A DNA stretch of 64,000 nt, from the NCBI GenBank assembly GCA_023091665.1, contig JALJCQ010000026.1, positions 1 through 64,000 on the forward strand, in the 5' to 3' direction. Position 1 is the first letter of the stretch; each line of letters starts with the position of its first letter. Below are positions 23,609 through 34,036 of the stretch, piece after piece. Origin of the DNA: Pythium myriotylum. Lineage: Eukaryota > Oomycota > Peronosporomycetes > Pythiales > Pythiaceae. The position numbers and the translations under genes were made by a program. The notes below the pieces were generated by a model. The model was not told the DNA's origin. It ran no database searches and was given only the letters and a program-made list of their open reading frames with translations.

Positions 23609-24934
23609 TTAGTCGCCTAGGATAACCGTCGTGTCGCGCGAGGCCGAGCGAGACCAAGCTATCGGCGATAGATCCATCTCGTCTTCCATTGTCCCCCTTG
23701 TTGACGACGATGGCAGCGACTTGTGGAGGCTGCAGCAGATGCTGTCGACATCGTCGTCCTCGCTATGGTGGCTTGTCGACAAGAAAACAAGCCCTGCTGT
23801 TGATGCGAATAGGGCCTCATCCCCAGAGCGAGTGGCCTCCTCGCTCGCGACATCGCTCGCGGTCGCACGGGTCGCGGTGGTGTGGCACGGTACGCAGAAC
23901 GCTACGCGTTGCTCCTGCAGTCGCCGATCAGGCGTGATGGTGCACAGCTCTCGCTTCACGCGGCATGACGAACACACGAGACGGTTGCACACCGTGCAGA
24001 CCGACTTGGCACCACGACGGTTCGCGGGATGGGAGACCTGCGACGAGCATACCTCGCAGCCACGTTGGGTATGAGCAAGGGTGGCGTGCAGATCGCTTGC
24101 ACCCGCGAAGCTTGCCTTGTCCCTTGATCCCAGCACCGAGGTCTTGCAACGCATGAGCCACGCAAGCTTCTTCATCTGTGCACACTGCATAGACCGAGCA
24201 ACTGCGACGAGCCCGTCACCTGCGGCGCGCACTGTGGCCGACGCGAGAAGTTTGTCAGTGACCTGAATAAACGACTTGGTGTAAATCTGCACGCGGTCCT
24301 CGCTCTTCTGGCGCCAGATTGAGCACACTGACTGGCCTACCCGCGCATAGTCGACGAGCTGCGGGGCTTGTGGCACGTCGATCGAGTGGATGAGCTGAAA
24401 GCCGATGGTCTCGCCGTTCGAGAGCGAGCGCGTGCCCGTGTAATCGACCACGACCATATCGCGCTTCTTGGCGAGCGCGCGGAGGTGGAGCGGCAGCGTC
24501 GTGACGACCCATTTGACCGTCATGGATCGGAACGGCTTGTGTGGCGTCGGGGTCTTGACGCTCGCGAGTACCGCGCAGTTGTTCACGCGGTCCTTGGTGT
24601 ACGCAGCGAGCAGGCGCATGGCCTCGGTCGTCGGACTCAACACGCCGTAGAGCGCGTCGTCCATGTCGCCCAGCAGCGTGCCGACTGTCAGCAGCTCCTG
24701 GGTCTTGGTGCGCGCGACGTTGCAGCGCCGGTCCAAGTACACGCGCACGTCGTCCTTCTCACGCACGAGCGACCAGTGGCGTGGGTTGAGCTTACTGTGG
24801 CGTTTCCAAAGGTAGGTCTCGTACTCATCAACGACGTCGTCCACAAGGTCCTTGGCGAGACGTCGCAGCTCCTTTTTGTCGGCGTCAGAGAGCGACAGCC
24901 GCGGGAACGGGCTGCAGTACTTGGGCAGCGACAT
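23609..24934 (-). CDS. START domain plus FYVE-like zinc finger protein, paralogue 2
   Basis: 441 residues from ATG 24934 (MSLPKYCSPFPRL); an in-frame Met at 24973 would add 13 residues. Same layout as paralogue 1: START-like region with DDALYGVLSPTTEAMR, PFRSMTVKW, NGETIGFQLIHSID and SVCSIWRQ, then a zinc cluster CEVC, CTVC, CSSC and CVPC with RVKRELC. A long Ser/Asp-rich tail follows (DDDVDSICCSL). No interruptions. Confidence 0.85.
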   Translation of the reverse strand: MSLPKYCSPFPRLSLSDADKKELRRLAKDLVDDVVDEYETYLWKRHSKLNPRHWSLVREKDDVRVYLDRRCNVARTKTQELLTVGTLLGDMDDALYGVLSPTTEAMRLLAAYTKDRVNNCAVLASVKTPTPHKPFRSMTVKWVVTTLPLHLRALAKKRDMVVVDYTGTRSLSNGETIGFQLIHSIDVPQAPQLVDYARVGQSVCSIWRQKSEDRVQIYTKSFIQVTDKLLASATVRAAGDGLVAVARSMQCAQMKKLAWLMRCKTSVLGSRDKASFAGASDLHATLAHTQRGCEVCSSQVSHPANRRGAKSVCTVCNRLVCSSCRVKRELCTITPDRRLQEQRVAFCVPCHTTATRATASDVASEEATRSGDEALFASTAGLVFLSTSHHSEDDDVDSICCSLHKSLPSSSTRGTMEDEMDLSPIAWSRSASRDTTVILGD

Positions 24935-25667
24935 GGTCTGCGCGAGTTGCGTTGTGAGCGAGCGATCAGCCACAGGCGCGCGCGATGGCGTGCTTTTCTT
25001 CCGTCGCTTGGTACGAGCGGCGCCCCGTTGGCTACTGACAGCGGCTGCGCGTCACGTGGGCGACGGTGAGCGCACCAGGAGTTCGGTCTCGGGGTGGAGG
25101 CACAAATCGTGCTCTTCTGGTCATCGCATCAGTTCGGCAACTTACAACATCGCTAAATCAGTATATGCGCGGATTCGTCCGACTCCAATAGGCAATGATA
25201 TACTGTGATAGTGTTGGATACCCTTGCGGGAACGCTCCTCAGCAGCTCCTCGATGACCTTGAGGGTCCCATCAAAGCGTGGAAGCTTCCGACTCGTTTCC
25301 TCCATGGAAGCTGTGGCTTGGCGGCCGTAACGCGCACATGCAGCACCACTCACAGCGTGAGTCGCATGCTACAGTACGACGAGCCGTCGTGTGGCACCCA
25401 CAAGTAAGAATCCCAATTCTTGTCGCACGCCCAGCTCTCTCTCGTCTCGCGCTTCTCACTTTGCGACGAAAGGCCAAGTCAAGCGAGGGCTCCGATCGAG
25501 GACCATTGTTCAATTCCTTCAGTCCGGAATCTTCTTCACAGAAGCACTGCGCAGCTGCTGCCAGCAGTGGAATGTTTTATTCCTGAGGAGCCACGGAAAA
25601 AGGAGACTCGTGTTGACTCATGCTTGCTGACGACTACACACCAACATGGACCACACCCGTGCACTAC
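24935..25667. other. Intergenic region between START/FYVE paralogues 2 and 3
   Basis: No gene supported. Short plus-strand frames at 25278-25630 have no recognisable domain. Confidence 0.5.
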
Positions 25668-26912
25668 TCACGCGCCGTCAGCGTCGCTGGTGCTGAAGTT
25701 GAGACTGGGCTTGGACGACCCATGGCTGTACACGTACGTGTCCTGCGTGCGCTCGCTCGATGTCGAGCTAGAGCCGCTCGAGCGGAGGAACGAGTCCAGG
25801 TGAGGGCGAGGAGGACGCGCCTTCCCCACACGCGAGCGAGCGGAGCTCGGATCCTTGACCACGTCCCGATCCTCTGGCATCTCGTCTCGTGCTACCTGCG
25901 CGGCTTCTTGCTTAATGGCAACTGTGAGGCAAGGCACGCAGAAGGCCGCGCGCTGCTCAGTCATGCCGTCGCCGCTGATCGCCCAGAGCTCTCGTTTGAC
26001 GCGACATTTGGAGCAGACGGCCTTCCCGCAAACGAGGCACGGATCCTTGGCCTTGGCTGTGCACACCTTGCACCGCGCAACCGTTGGGTTCTCTGGGTGA
26101 GCTGCTTCGCGCTGCTCACGTCGCAACAGCCACGCGAGCTTCTTCATCTGCGCGCAGTGGACGTTGCGCCACACAGCCACGAGCGACTCGGCTGTGGTCT
26201 TGAGCGACATAGACAACAGCAGCCGTTCGGGTATGTCCAGGAATGTCTTGACGTAAACTTGCACGCGATCGGATGTCTCTTGACGCCAGATCGCACACAC
26301 AGACATGGTGGAACGTGTAAACGTTGGCAAGGGCCGGGTCTGCGGCAGATGGTCGATCGAGTGCGTGAGATGGAAACCTGCGCGCTCGCCGCTCGACAGA
26401 CGCATGATACCGGTTGCCTCGACAAAGACGAGGTCGCGCGGCTTCATGACGGCACGAGCTGGCATCGAGAGCGTCTTTGCGAGCCACTTGACGGTCATGG
26501 AGCGGAAGGGCTTGTCGTACTTTGGCTCTTGGACTGTAGCCAACACGGCGCAGTTGCCGAGCGCCGCGAGTTCGTTCATATACGCAGCCCTAAGACGCAT
26601 CGCATCAGTCGTGTGGTTAATGATGCCGTACATGGCGTCGTCGAGCGAGCCCACGACCGATCCGACGGTCAGCAGCGTCTCGACCGAGCGGCTAGCGCCG
26701 TCAGCCTTGGGGTGCTTGTCGTGGTAGACTCGCACATCGTCGCTGGCTTTGAGGATGAACCAACGCGAAGGGTTGAGTTGACCCAGGTCTTGCCAGAGGA
26801 ACTTTTCATAGCCGTCGACCGTCTCACGCACGACTCGCTTAGCGATGCGGCAGAGCTCCTTCTTATCGTCGTAGCCCAGCTCGATGGGCGGAAAGGGGCT
26901 CTGGAACTTCAT
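25668..26912 (-). CDS. START domain plus FYVE-like zinc finger protein, paralogue 3
   Basis: 414 residues from ATG 26912 (MKFQSPFPPIEL). START-like region with DDAMYGIINHTTDAMR, PFRSMTVKW, SGERAGFHLTHSID and SVCAIWRQ, then the zinc cluster CKVC, CLVC, CSKC and CVPC. It differs from paralogues 1 and 2 in having RELW rather than RELC after the third pair. The short tail is rich in Ser and Arg. The frame is open upstream to 27170 but the family start is at 26912. Confidence 0.85.
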   Translation of the reverse strand: MKFQSPFPPIELGYDDKKELCRIAKRVVRETVDGYEKFLWQDLGQLNPSRWFILKASDDVRVYHDKHPKADGASRSVETLLTVGSVVGSLDDAMYGIINHTTDAMRLRAAYMNELAALGNCAVLATVQEPKYDKPFRSMTVKWLAKTLSMPARAVMKPRDLVFVEATGIMRLSSGERAGFHLTHSIDHLPQTRPLPTFTRSTMSVCAIWRQETSDRVQVYVKTFLDIPERLLLSMSLKTTAESLVAVWRNVHCAQMKKLAWLLRREQREAAHPENPTVARCKVCTAKAKDPCLVCGKAVCSKCRVKRELWAISGDGMTEQRAAFCVPCLTVAIKQEAAQVARDEMPEDRDVVKDPSSARSRVGKARPPRPHLDSFLRSSGSSSTSSERTQDTYVYSHGSSKPSLNFSTSDADGA

Positions 26913-27364
26913 GGCCGAGTCGCGATTGGCAAGAGGTCGCGTAATGGCGGCCGCGCAGCGAAGTCTGTTACGTCTTGCGCCGGGAAAGTCCACGTCCGTC
27001 GCCAGTGGTGGCGTGGGCCGACGCCATTTCTTTTTTTTTCTATTGAGCTGTTGACTGGGGGTGTAGCCATCATCCCTCCTTCTTATCCTAGTAGTTGAAC
27101 CAGAGATCTCATGGGTGAGCGGATGGTCGTGTACTGAGGTGAGACCGTCAAGTTGGACACGTTCTTCCACGATGTTCGAGGTGGCAACTGTCGAGTGTCC
27201 CGGAAGAGGCTTCCGCGAACCAGCAATGGAAGAAAACGACCGGCATCTCTCAACTGGCTCTGTTCACTCAACTGCGATTGCCACCTACTCCACGCCACGA
27301 CATTCAAACGACGACAAAATGGGACCGGAAGACGCGTGCCTCTCTCTCTCTCTCTCTTTGCGAC
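26913..27364. other. Intergenic region between START/FYVE paralogues 3 and 4
   Basis: No gene seen. Contains poly-T (near 27030) and a (CT)n run at about 27341-27357. Confidence 0.5.
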
Positions 27365-28636
27365 TCACGGCGTCGCTCTGCCCAGGAGCAGCGGATTCCC
27401 AAAGCTCGCCTTGCGCGACGCAGCGCCGCCCGACGAGCTCAGACTGCGACGCTCGAGGTCGCGCCGCCGCTCCGAGTCGGTCACCACGGGGCACGACGAG
27501 CGCGTGCCCACGACGCGCACGAGTTCCGAGAGCGTGCTCTGCACCAGCTGCGCGCTGCCCGGGATCTCGTCCCGCGCCACGTCAGCGGCATCCGCGCGCA
27601 CAGCGAGCGTGAGACACGGCACGCAGAACGCGACGCGACGTTCGACCAGCGTGCTGTCTCGCTGGATGGAGAAGAGGTCACGCTTGACGCGGCAGCTCGC
27701 GCAGACCCGTCGCGAGCAGATCACGCACACCGCCGCGGCGCCGTGGCGCACCGACGAGGCCTGCGAATCGCAGACCGCACAGCAGAGTTCCGCGAACGGG
27801 TGTGGCGCCTTGGTGTCTTCGAGCAGCGGCGTCTTGCGGCGCATGAGCCACGCGAGCTTCTTCATCTGCGCGCAGTGCATGTAGCGCCACATGGACACGA
27901 GCGCGTCGGCGGCCGAGCGGATCACGAGCGGCGCCAGCAGGCGCTCGGGCACCTCGACGTACGACTTCATGTAGAGCTGCACGCGGTCGCGCGACTGCTG
28001 GCGCCAGAGCGCGCAGCTCGACATGCCGTGGCGAATGTACTGGGGCAGCACGGGCGTCTGCGCGAACTTGACGGCGTGCAGCAGCTGGAAGCCCACGAGC
28101 TCTCCGTTCGAGAGCCGTTTCATGCCCGTGGCTTCCATGTAGACGAGGTCGCGATGCTTGGTGAGCGCGCGCGCGGCGAGGGGCACGCGCTTGAGCAGCC
28201 ACTTGACGGTGAGCGAGCGGAAGGGCTTGTCGCGCTTGGGCTCCTGGATCGTCGCGAGCACGGCGCAGTCGCGCAGCGTGTCCTGCACGTAGGCCGTCTT
28301 GAGGCGCATGGCGTCGGTCGTGTGGTTGAGTACGCCGTACATGGCGTCGTGGAGCGTGCCGACGACCGTGCCGACGGTCATGAGCACGTTCAGGTCCTTG
28401 TCCTCGGTGCCGGCGCCGGGGCGGCGGTCGTGGTAGACGCGGATGTCCTCGCGCTCGCGCACGGCGACCCAGCGGCCGCCGCTGAGCTGCTCGCGGTCGA
28501 CCCAGAGGAAGCGCTCGTAGGCCTCGACGGCGTCGCGCACGAGCCGCTTGGCCGTGCGGCCGAGCTCCTGCTTCTCGTCGAGCGAGAGCGAGAGCTTGCG
28601 GTGGAACGGACTCGTGTGCTTGGTGGGCGCCGCCAT
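27365..28636 (-). CDS. START domain plus FYVE-like zinc finger protein, paralogue 4
   Basis: 423 residues from ATG 28636 (MAAPTKHTSPF). START-like region with HDAMYGVLNHTTDAMR, PFRSLTVKW, NGELVGFQLLHAV and SSCALWRQ; zinc cluster CAVC, CVIC, CASC and CVPC with RVKRDL. A Ser/Arg tail ends next to the (CT)n run. Its coding sequence is more GC-rich than paralogues 1-3, producing long spurious frames on both strands. Confidence 0.85.
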   Translation of the reverse strand: MAAPTKHTSPFHRKLSLSLDEKQELGRTAKRLVRDAVEAYERFLWVDREQLSGGRWVAVREREDIRVYHDRRPGAGTEDKDLNVLMTVGTVVGTLHDAMYGVLNHTTDAMRLKTAYVQDTLRDCAVLATIQEPKRDKPFRSLTVKWLLKRVPLAARALTKHRDLVYMEATGMKRLSNGELVGFQLLHAVKFAQTPVLPQYIRHGMSSCALWRQQSRDRVQLYMKSYVEVPERLLAPLVIRSAADALVSMWRYMHCAQMKKLAWLMRRKTPLLEDTKAPHPFAELCCAVCDSQASSVRHGAAAVCVICSRRVCASCRVKRDLFSIQRDSTLVERRVAFCVPCLTLAVRADAADVARDEIPGSAQLVQSTLSELVRVVGTRSSCPVVTDSERRRDLERRSLSSSGGAASRKASFGNPLLLGRATP

Positions 28637-29143
28637 GGCCGGCGAAAGCGATTGTGGCGCGTGGCCGTCGAACACACCGACGCGCGCGCCCGCGGCGGGA
28701 GGAGCAGGAGGAGATGGACGCCCATTGACGCGGCCGAGCGCCAATCCGTCGAAGAAACGGAGCCGCCGAAAAGCGCCAAGACGCGTTAAACCAGTACACG
28801 GCCTCCGATTCGAAGGAGACCTACTGATTGAACGCAGCGACTTCCCGTGGAAAGACCTCGTCGACTTCTTGAGCTCTGACACTCGCGAAGTTCAGCGCTG
28901 CGCCGTGGCCACTTGCCCTCGCGTCGGCGCGTGTGCGCACCGTCTTCTTTCCATCGACGGCGCCTTCGATCCAGCAGCGCGAGCCCAAGATGGGCAGCCC
29001 TCGTCTGGACGGCTCAGCAGTGGCCACGACTGGATTTTACCCGGACTCTCGCGTCTATTTTCCACAAAATACGCGCATCCATACGACTATTTTCTGAATA
29101 AACAAAGACTCGAAACGGCGTAGCGGCGCTGGTTGATTTCGCC
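28637..29143. other. Divergent intergenic region between paralogue 4 and the IQ-motif gene
   Basis: No gene seen; the two flanking genes face away from each other, so it should hold both promoters. Confidence 0.5.
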
Positions 29144-29995
29144 ATGGCCGATCCGTTCCCGGCCATCTCCCGAGCCGCTCAGCAGTTCCGTCGGCGCGTG
29201 GAGCGAGAGGCCGTCGGTCCAGTTGCACTGGCTGACGCGGACGAGCCAACCAGGAACCATCGAGAGGAGATCGAAGCGTTGGTAACGAGGCTGGGGCGAG
29301 AGCTCGACGAGGATGTCGCCATGGTCCACGGAGACCTCGACCGGATCCACGAGGCCGTCGCGACCGAGTACGCCAGCATGATCCGGTCGGTGGGGCAACT
29401 GACGAAAGCACTAGCTTCTGGAAACTTTCGCGACCGAACCGAGCCGACCACAGAGGAACACGGTCGAGCGGAGACACGGCGGCCGGTTCTATGTCGTCCG
29501 AGACCGATGCGGAAACGTGTCGTGCGAGTCTCGATTCACCCCGTTCCGACTAAAGCCGTGCAAAACGAAGCGAAGGCACAGTCCAGTCGAGCTGCTCGAT
29601 TGGCGATGAAAGCGTTGAGTGCGACGACTATTCAGCATGCTGTGCGGCGGTTCTTGTACACAGCTCGGTATGGAGGTGGTCACCACCAACTGCTGATGGC
29701 TCGGAAACTGCGGCGACGGTGTCGTGTGTCTCGTTGGTTTTATCGTTGGAGGTCGTTCGTGCTTCGGCGGAAGCGATTCCGACGTCGAATGCAGCGAATC
29801 GAGTGGAAGATCTCGCAAGATCTCTCCAGTCGGTGTGAAAACCAGGCAGAACGAGTGGTAGAGACGGACGGCAAGTACGCGTTCGCCAAGGAGTTCTACC
29901 GACTAAAGCTGCTCGGCCACATCTTTCTTGCATGGATCCATGTGGTGGCCTGCGACAATCAAGAGTGCTGCCAAAGAGAAAGAAAATCAGGTTAG
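29144..29995 (+). CDS. IQ-motif-containing protein, unknown function
   Basis: 283 residues from ATG 29144. The N-terminal third looks helical and acidic (HREEIEALVTRLGRELDED). Around residues 160-175 is an IQ motif (ATTIQHAVRRFLYTARYG), which usually binds calmodulin or related light chains. The following ~60 residues are strongly basic (RKLRRRCRVSRWFYRWRSF) and helical. The predicted end falls just after CAG followed by GTTAGC, which could be a splice donor, so the gene may continue further. No operon-like partner. Confidence 0.6.
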   Translation: MADPFPAISRAAQQFRRRVEREAVGPVALADADEPTRNHREEIEALVTRLGRELDEDVAMVHGDLDRIHEAVATEYASMIRSVGQLTKALASGNFRDRTEPTTEEHGRAETRRPVLCRPRPMRKRVVRVSIHPVPTKAVQNEAKAQSSRAARLAMKALSATTIQHAVRRFLYTARYGGGHHQLLMARKLRRRCRVSRWFYRWRSFVLRRKRFRRRMQRIEWKISQDLSSRCENQAERVVETDGKYAFAKEFYRLKLLGHIFLAWIHVVACDNQECCQRERKSG

Positions 29996-31119
29996 CGGTT
30001 AGCCAGTTTGTGAGAACAACGCATAGAAGAAAACACGTCAGCCATCATCGAGTTTCGGGGCCAGTCAGAGAAAGCTTCCGTTGGTGTCGCAGAGAAGACA
30101 GTGCGCTGGACAAGGGCGAACCTTTCTTGCCGCCATGACGAGCAGCCGTGGATGCTCTTTCCGGAGACAGAGCAACTAACTGCAAGTCGGACGGGAAGCC
30201 AGCGACACGTTTCTCCACGACGGCGAAGAGCACGATTGGCAAGCCTCCTCTTCAACGACCCTGTCCATCATAGCAACGACCGAGAAACCGCGGAGACCCT
30301 AGCAGAGACAGGTAGCTCAGCGAACGTGAAGCGACTCGACAGCACGAAAGCGAGCAGCGGCACGGGGACAAGAGGCAAGAGGCGATCGCAGCACCAAGCG
30401 ACGAGACGACCGGCACGCGCGTCCTCCCCAGCATTTCTTTCCATTGTCGAGAGACCCAGCACGCTCAGGATCGCGGACGCGCCCACGACGGAAAGCCCCC
30501 GGCGAGCCCAACGGAAAGAAAGGGGCGAGCAAAGAACTCTCGACTCGCGCGGCGGCGCGTCGTGGGGTCCTGCGGCGTCTGGGGGCGGGTCGGCGCCGTC
30601 GAGAGCGAGGCGCCAGCTTGTCTAGGGTTAGAGGCGGTCCATCGGGCCGCCAGCGCAGCGCAGCGGACTCGCGCGCCGACGTCGCGCGGCTTCTCGTGCG
30701 CTTTCGCCTCGTTGTCCCGTCGCGCGAGCGTCGCCACTGCCGGTCGCGCGCGCTCAGCCGAGCCATCTCCACCGAAGGCGGTCTCTGGATTTCGGTAGTC
30801 GAGGCTCTGGACAGAGAGAGAGAGAGCGAGGCGTCGCCCCGTGGCGCCCGGAAGACTCGTCGCATCATCAGCCTGGGAGCTTGGAATTTACGCGCGAAAA
30901 TGGAGGCGGCGCGTATTAGACGTGGGCCACACAATTCATAAAGTAGAGTGGTCGACACTATTGGTACGATCTGGTTTCTGAGTCGCCTCAGCTGATCCCG
31001 TGCCTCCCATCCAATCACCGGCGGGATCTGTTGATATCTCAGCCGACTCAGACGATCAGCAGAGACCTTCCCGCGCATGGCATCCTTCGCACTCTCTCTC
31101 TCTCTCTCTCTCGCTCGCC
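29996..31119. other. GC-rich stretch without a supported gene
   Basis: Overlapping Arg/Ser-rich frames exist on both strands (30317-31078 minus, 30444-30941 plus), which is what GC-rich non-coding or low-complexity sequence gives by chance. A (GA)n run lies at about 30810-30825 and a (CT)n run at about 31093-31112, just before the next gene. Confidence 0.5.
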
Positions 31120-31533
31120 ATGCTCCTCAAGACGCTCGTGCTCGCCTCGCTGCTCGCCGCGGCCGACGCGTCGCTGCGCGTGACGCTCCACAAGGCCAGC
31201 GACGACGCGGCGCCCGCGCACGGCGCCAAGGCCTTCGCCAAGGTCGCGCACCTCAAGGCCACGCCCTGGGACGCCGACCCGGCCGCCAAAAAGGTCAAGT
31301 GCGACGACCTCTGTCTGCTCCAGGGCTTCTACACGTTCCAGGAAGGCCGCAACTGCTACACGCGCCCCACCGACCTCTGCATGCAGTACAAGCTCGGCCG
31401 CGTGGCCGCCGAGACCGTCATCGTCACGGCCGAGTGCACGTGCCCGACCGACAGCAGCGCCGTCGACAGCGCCGACGGCTCGGACGACGCCAGTGACGGC
31501 GGCGACGAAGTGCTCGTCGAGATCTCGGCGTGA
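31120..31533 (+). CDS. Small secreted protein, Cys-containing, unknown
   Basis: 137 residues from ATG 31120, immediately after a (CT)n tract. The first ~19 residues form a clear signal peptide (LLKTLVLASLLAAADA). The mature part has six cysteines (CDDLC, NCY, LCM, ECTC) in a compact ~50-residue block and ends in an Asp/Ser-rich acidic tail. There is no RXLR or CRN motif. It is probably extracellular; function unknown. Confidence 0.7.
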   Translation: MLLKTLVLASLLAAADASLRVTLHKASDDAAPAHGAKAFAKVAHLKATPWDADPAAKKVKCDDLCLLQGFYTFQEGRNCYTRPTDLCMQYKLGRVAAETVIVTAECTCPTDSSAVDSADGSDDASDGGDEVLVEISA

Positions 31534-31992
31534 GCAGCTCGGCGTGTGCCCGTAGCCGCTTCAACGATTCAATGCATGAAAGATTTTTCCATCTTTGTCA
31601 TTGTCCCACGTAGCGATCTTCTCGCGGACCAGCACGAACCTGGTCTACGGCCCATGCACTGGGAGAGAGAGAGAGAGAGCCGCCTACGTCAGTGAGTTCG
31701 TGTACCCCTCTCGATAAGACGGCTTCTTTTTCCACGAAGACTCTGCCAGCTGCGAGTCGACTGTTTGGTCAAACCGGCAGGACGTTAAACCTTCCACAAC
31801 CTATACTTTCGCCGATGGATACGATCTTCTCTCTCCCATCTCAGATTCCAAAACCTCTTTCATCTAATATAACGTCGACGTCTGATCGCTTCGAGAGTAT
31901 CCATTTCAACAGGGTCGACGCGCATCTCTTCGCGGCCAGTCGAAAAAGAACCCCTCGACTGACGTCGCCACTCTGCCTTCTGCCTCGAGACC
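31534..31992. other. Intergenic region
   Basis: No gene seen. Contains a (GA)n run at about 31663-31680 and a pyrimidine-rich stretch upstream of the hydrolase gene. Confidence 0.5.
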
Positions 31993-33921
31993 ATGGCGTC
32001 GCCCTCGGAGCGCTCGGCGCTCATGGCCGACCGCCCCAGCAGCTTCTCCATGGACATCGAGCAGCCGCGCCGCCCGCCCACGCCCACGCCGCGCATCTAC
32101 TTCTCCTGGACGCGCCTCGCGCTCGTGCTCTGGCTGCTGCTCGCCGCCGCCTTCCTCTACGACCGCAGCGCCACGCGCGCGCTCCCGGAAGGCACGACGC
32201 TCACGCCCAACCCGCGCTTCGTGCTGCGCTACTCGGCGCTCGCCGGGCCCGTCACGGGCCGCCTCGTGGTCTGCATCGCCAAGAAGAGCGCGGTCCAGGA
32301 CCCCACGGGCGAGGACCAGCCGCGCTTCCTCATCACCGACTCGGCCGACACGCAGCAGGCCTTCGCGGTCGACGTCTGGGGCTTCCACGCGCACACCGAG
32401 ACGCGCCAGGTCAACGCGAGCCACGCCGACGGCTACCCGCTCGTCTCGCTGCTCGACGTGCCCGCCGACGAGTACTGGGTGCAGGCCGTGCTCCACCCGT
32501 ACGTGCTCTACGAGCGCGCCGACAACCGCAGCCTCTGGCTGCCCAGCATGGACACGTTCGAGAGCTCGGACGGCGTGCTCTCGGCGCCCGGCACGCTCTT
32601 CAGCAGTCCGCAGCTCGTCAACTACACGCCCAGCAGCGACTTTTCGCTCGAGATGACGCTTGACCAGGTCGTCCCGCCGCTGCCGCCACTCGCCGCCGAT
32701 GAGCCCGAGTACGACAGCAAGGAGCTGCTGCAGCACGTGCGATTCCGCAGCAAGCTGCTCTCCGACTTCTGGGGCACGGACGTCTTCCTCAAGGCCTGGG
32801 TGCTGCTGCCGTACAAGTTCTTCGACGACGCCACGGCCCACATCAAGTACCCGCTCTTCATCTACCAGTCGCACTACAGCCGCGAATTCGAGTTCGACTA
32901 CCTCTCGACGCCACCCAACGCCTCGAGCGACTCGGTCGACGACCTCTACGGCTTTTACCTCTACTCCAACTGGACCTCGGGCGCGCCCGACTCGGCCTTC
33001 TACAAGAAGCGCGGCATCATCGTGCAGCTGCAGCACGCCAACCCGTACTATGACGACTCGTACGCCGTCAACAGCGCCAACATCGGGCCGTACGGCGACG
33101 CTATCACGTACGAATTCATCCCATTCATCGAGCAAAAGTTCCGCGGCATCGGCGAAGGCTGGGCACGCACAATGTACGGTGGATCCACGGGCGGATGGGA
33201 GTCGCTCGCCGTGCAGGTCTTCTACCCGGACGAGTACAACGGCTGCTGGTCTTTCTGCCCGGACTCGTTCGACTTCCGCAACTTCCAGATCGTCAACCTG
33301 CTCGAGGACCCGAACGCGTACTACGTCAAGGGCGACTGGACGAGAAAGAACCGCGGTGCATCGCGCGACTATCTTGGTCACATCCGCGAAACCATGGAAC
33401 AGGAGAACCACCACGAGATGCTGCTGGGCTCGCGAGGACGGTCAGGTGGTCAGTGGGATGTCTGGCAGGCGGTTTACTCGCCTGTGAACGAGACGGACGG
33501 GTACCCGGCCGAGATCTGGGACAAGTTCTCGGGTGAGATCAACCACGAGACGGTCAAGTACTGGGAGGAGCACTTTGACGTGCGCGTCAAGCTGCAGCGC
33601 GAGTGGGAGGCGAAGGGGCTCGGTCCCAAGCTCGTCAACAAGCTCCACGTGTACGTGGGCGTGCTGGACAGCTACTACCTCAACGACGGCGTCTACTACC
33701 TCGAGGACTTCCTCGAGAGCACGCGGAATCCGTACTACAATGGCTCGATCGAGTACGGCGTCCACGATGGCAAAGGCTACGAGCACTGCTGGACGGGCAG
33801 CTACGACGAGACGTTGAGCATGGCCTGGAACACGCTCAACCAGCGCATGGTGCCCAAGATGGTCGACCACCTGCTCCAGTCGGCGCCGGCCAACGCCTCG
33901 CTCGACTTCGCCTCCTACTAG
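31993..33921 (+). CDS. Membrane-anchored alpha/beta hydrolase (esterase-like)
   Basis: 642 residues. A single hydrophobic segment at residues ~39-56 (LALVLWLLLAAAFLY) follows a Pro-rich cytosolic head, giving a type II membrane protein. The body has many N-glycosylation sequons. Near residue 400 the stretch MYGGSTGGWESL carries a G-x-S-x-G nucleophile elbow, preceded by a strand with YEFIPFIEQKF as in esterase-family alpha/beta hydrolases. A likely catalytic His is in YEHCWTG near the C-terminus, and an Asp may lie in VGVLDSYYL. Substrate unknown. No intron needed. Confidence 0.75.
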   Translation: MASPSERSALMADRPSSFSMDIEQPRRPPTPTPRIYFSWTRLALVLWLLLAAAFLYDRSATRALPEGTTLTPNPRFVLRYSALAGPVTGRLVVCIAKKSAVQDPTGEDQPRFLITDSADTQQAFAVDVWGFHAHTETRQVNASHADGYPLVSLLDVPADEYWVQAVLHPYVLYERADNRSLWLPSMDTFESSDGVLSAPGTLFSSPQLVNYTPSSDFSLEMTLDQVVPPLPPLAADEPEYDSKELLQHVRFRSKLLSDFWGTDVFLKAWVLLPYKFFDDATAHIKYPLFIYQSHYSREFEFDYLSTPPNASSDSVDDLYGFYLYSNWTSGAPDSAFYKKRGIIVQLQHANPYYDDSYAVNSANIGPYGDAITYEFIPFIEQKFRGIGEGWARTMYGGSTGGWESLAVQVFYPDEYNGCWSFCPDSFDFRNFQIVNLLEDPNAYYVKGDWTRKNRGASRDYLGHIRETMEQENHHEMLLGSRGRSGGQWDVWQAVYSPVNETDGYPAEIWDKFSGEINHETVKYWEEHFDVRVKLQREWEAKGLGPKLVNKLHVYVGVLDSYYLNDGVYYLEDFLESTRNPYYNGSIEYGVHDGKGYEHCWTGSYDETLSMAWNTLNQRMVPKMVDHLLQSAPANASLDFASY

Positions 33922-34036
33922 ACGCTAGCTCACTACAGTAGACTTTCGTTTGTACATGCACAAAAAGAGTTTCATTCGATCTGCCTTGGTTAGCCACTCA
34001 GCAGAAGCGATTTAAAAACGTTCACTCGATCGACGT

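Noticed and set aside
27678..28799. Arg/Ala-rich minus ORF overlapping START/FYVE paralogue 4
   Set aside because: Out-of-frame shadow of a GC-rich gene; the START and zinc-finger motifs are all in the other frame.
30317..31078. 253-residue minus ORF and overlapping plus ORFs
   Set aside because: Arg/Ser-rich frames on several strands in GC-rich sequence, no domain, no signal peptide, mutually overlapping.
31120..31533. Possible RXLR effector
   Set aside because: Signal peptide present but no RXLR or dEER motif within the expected window; left as small secreted protein.
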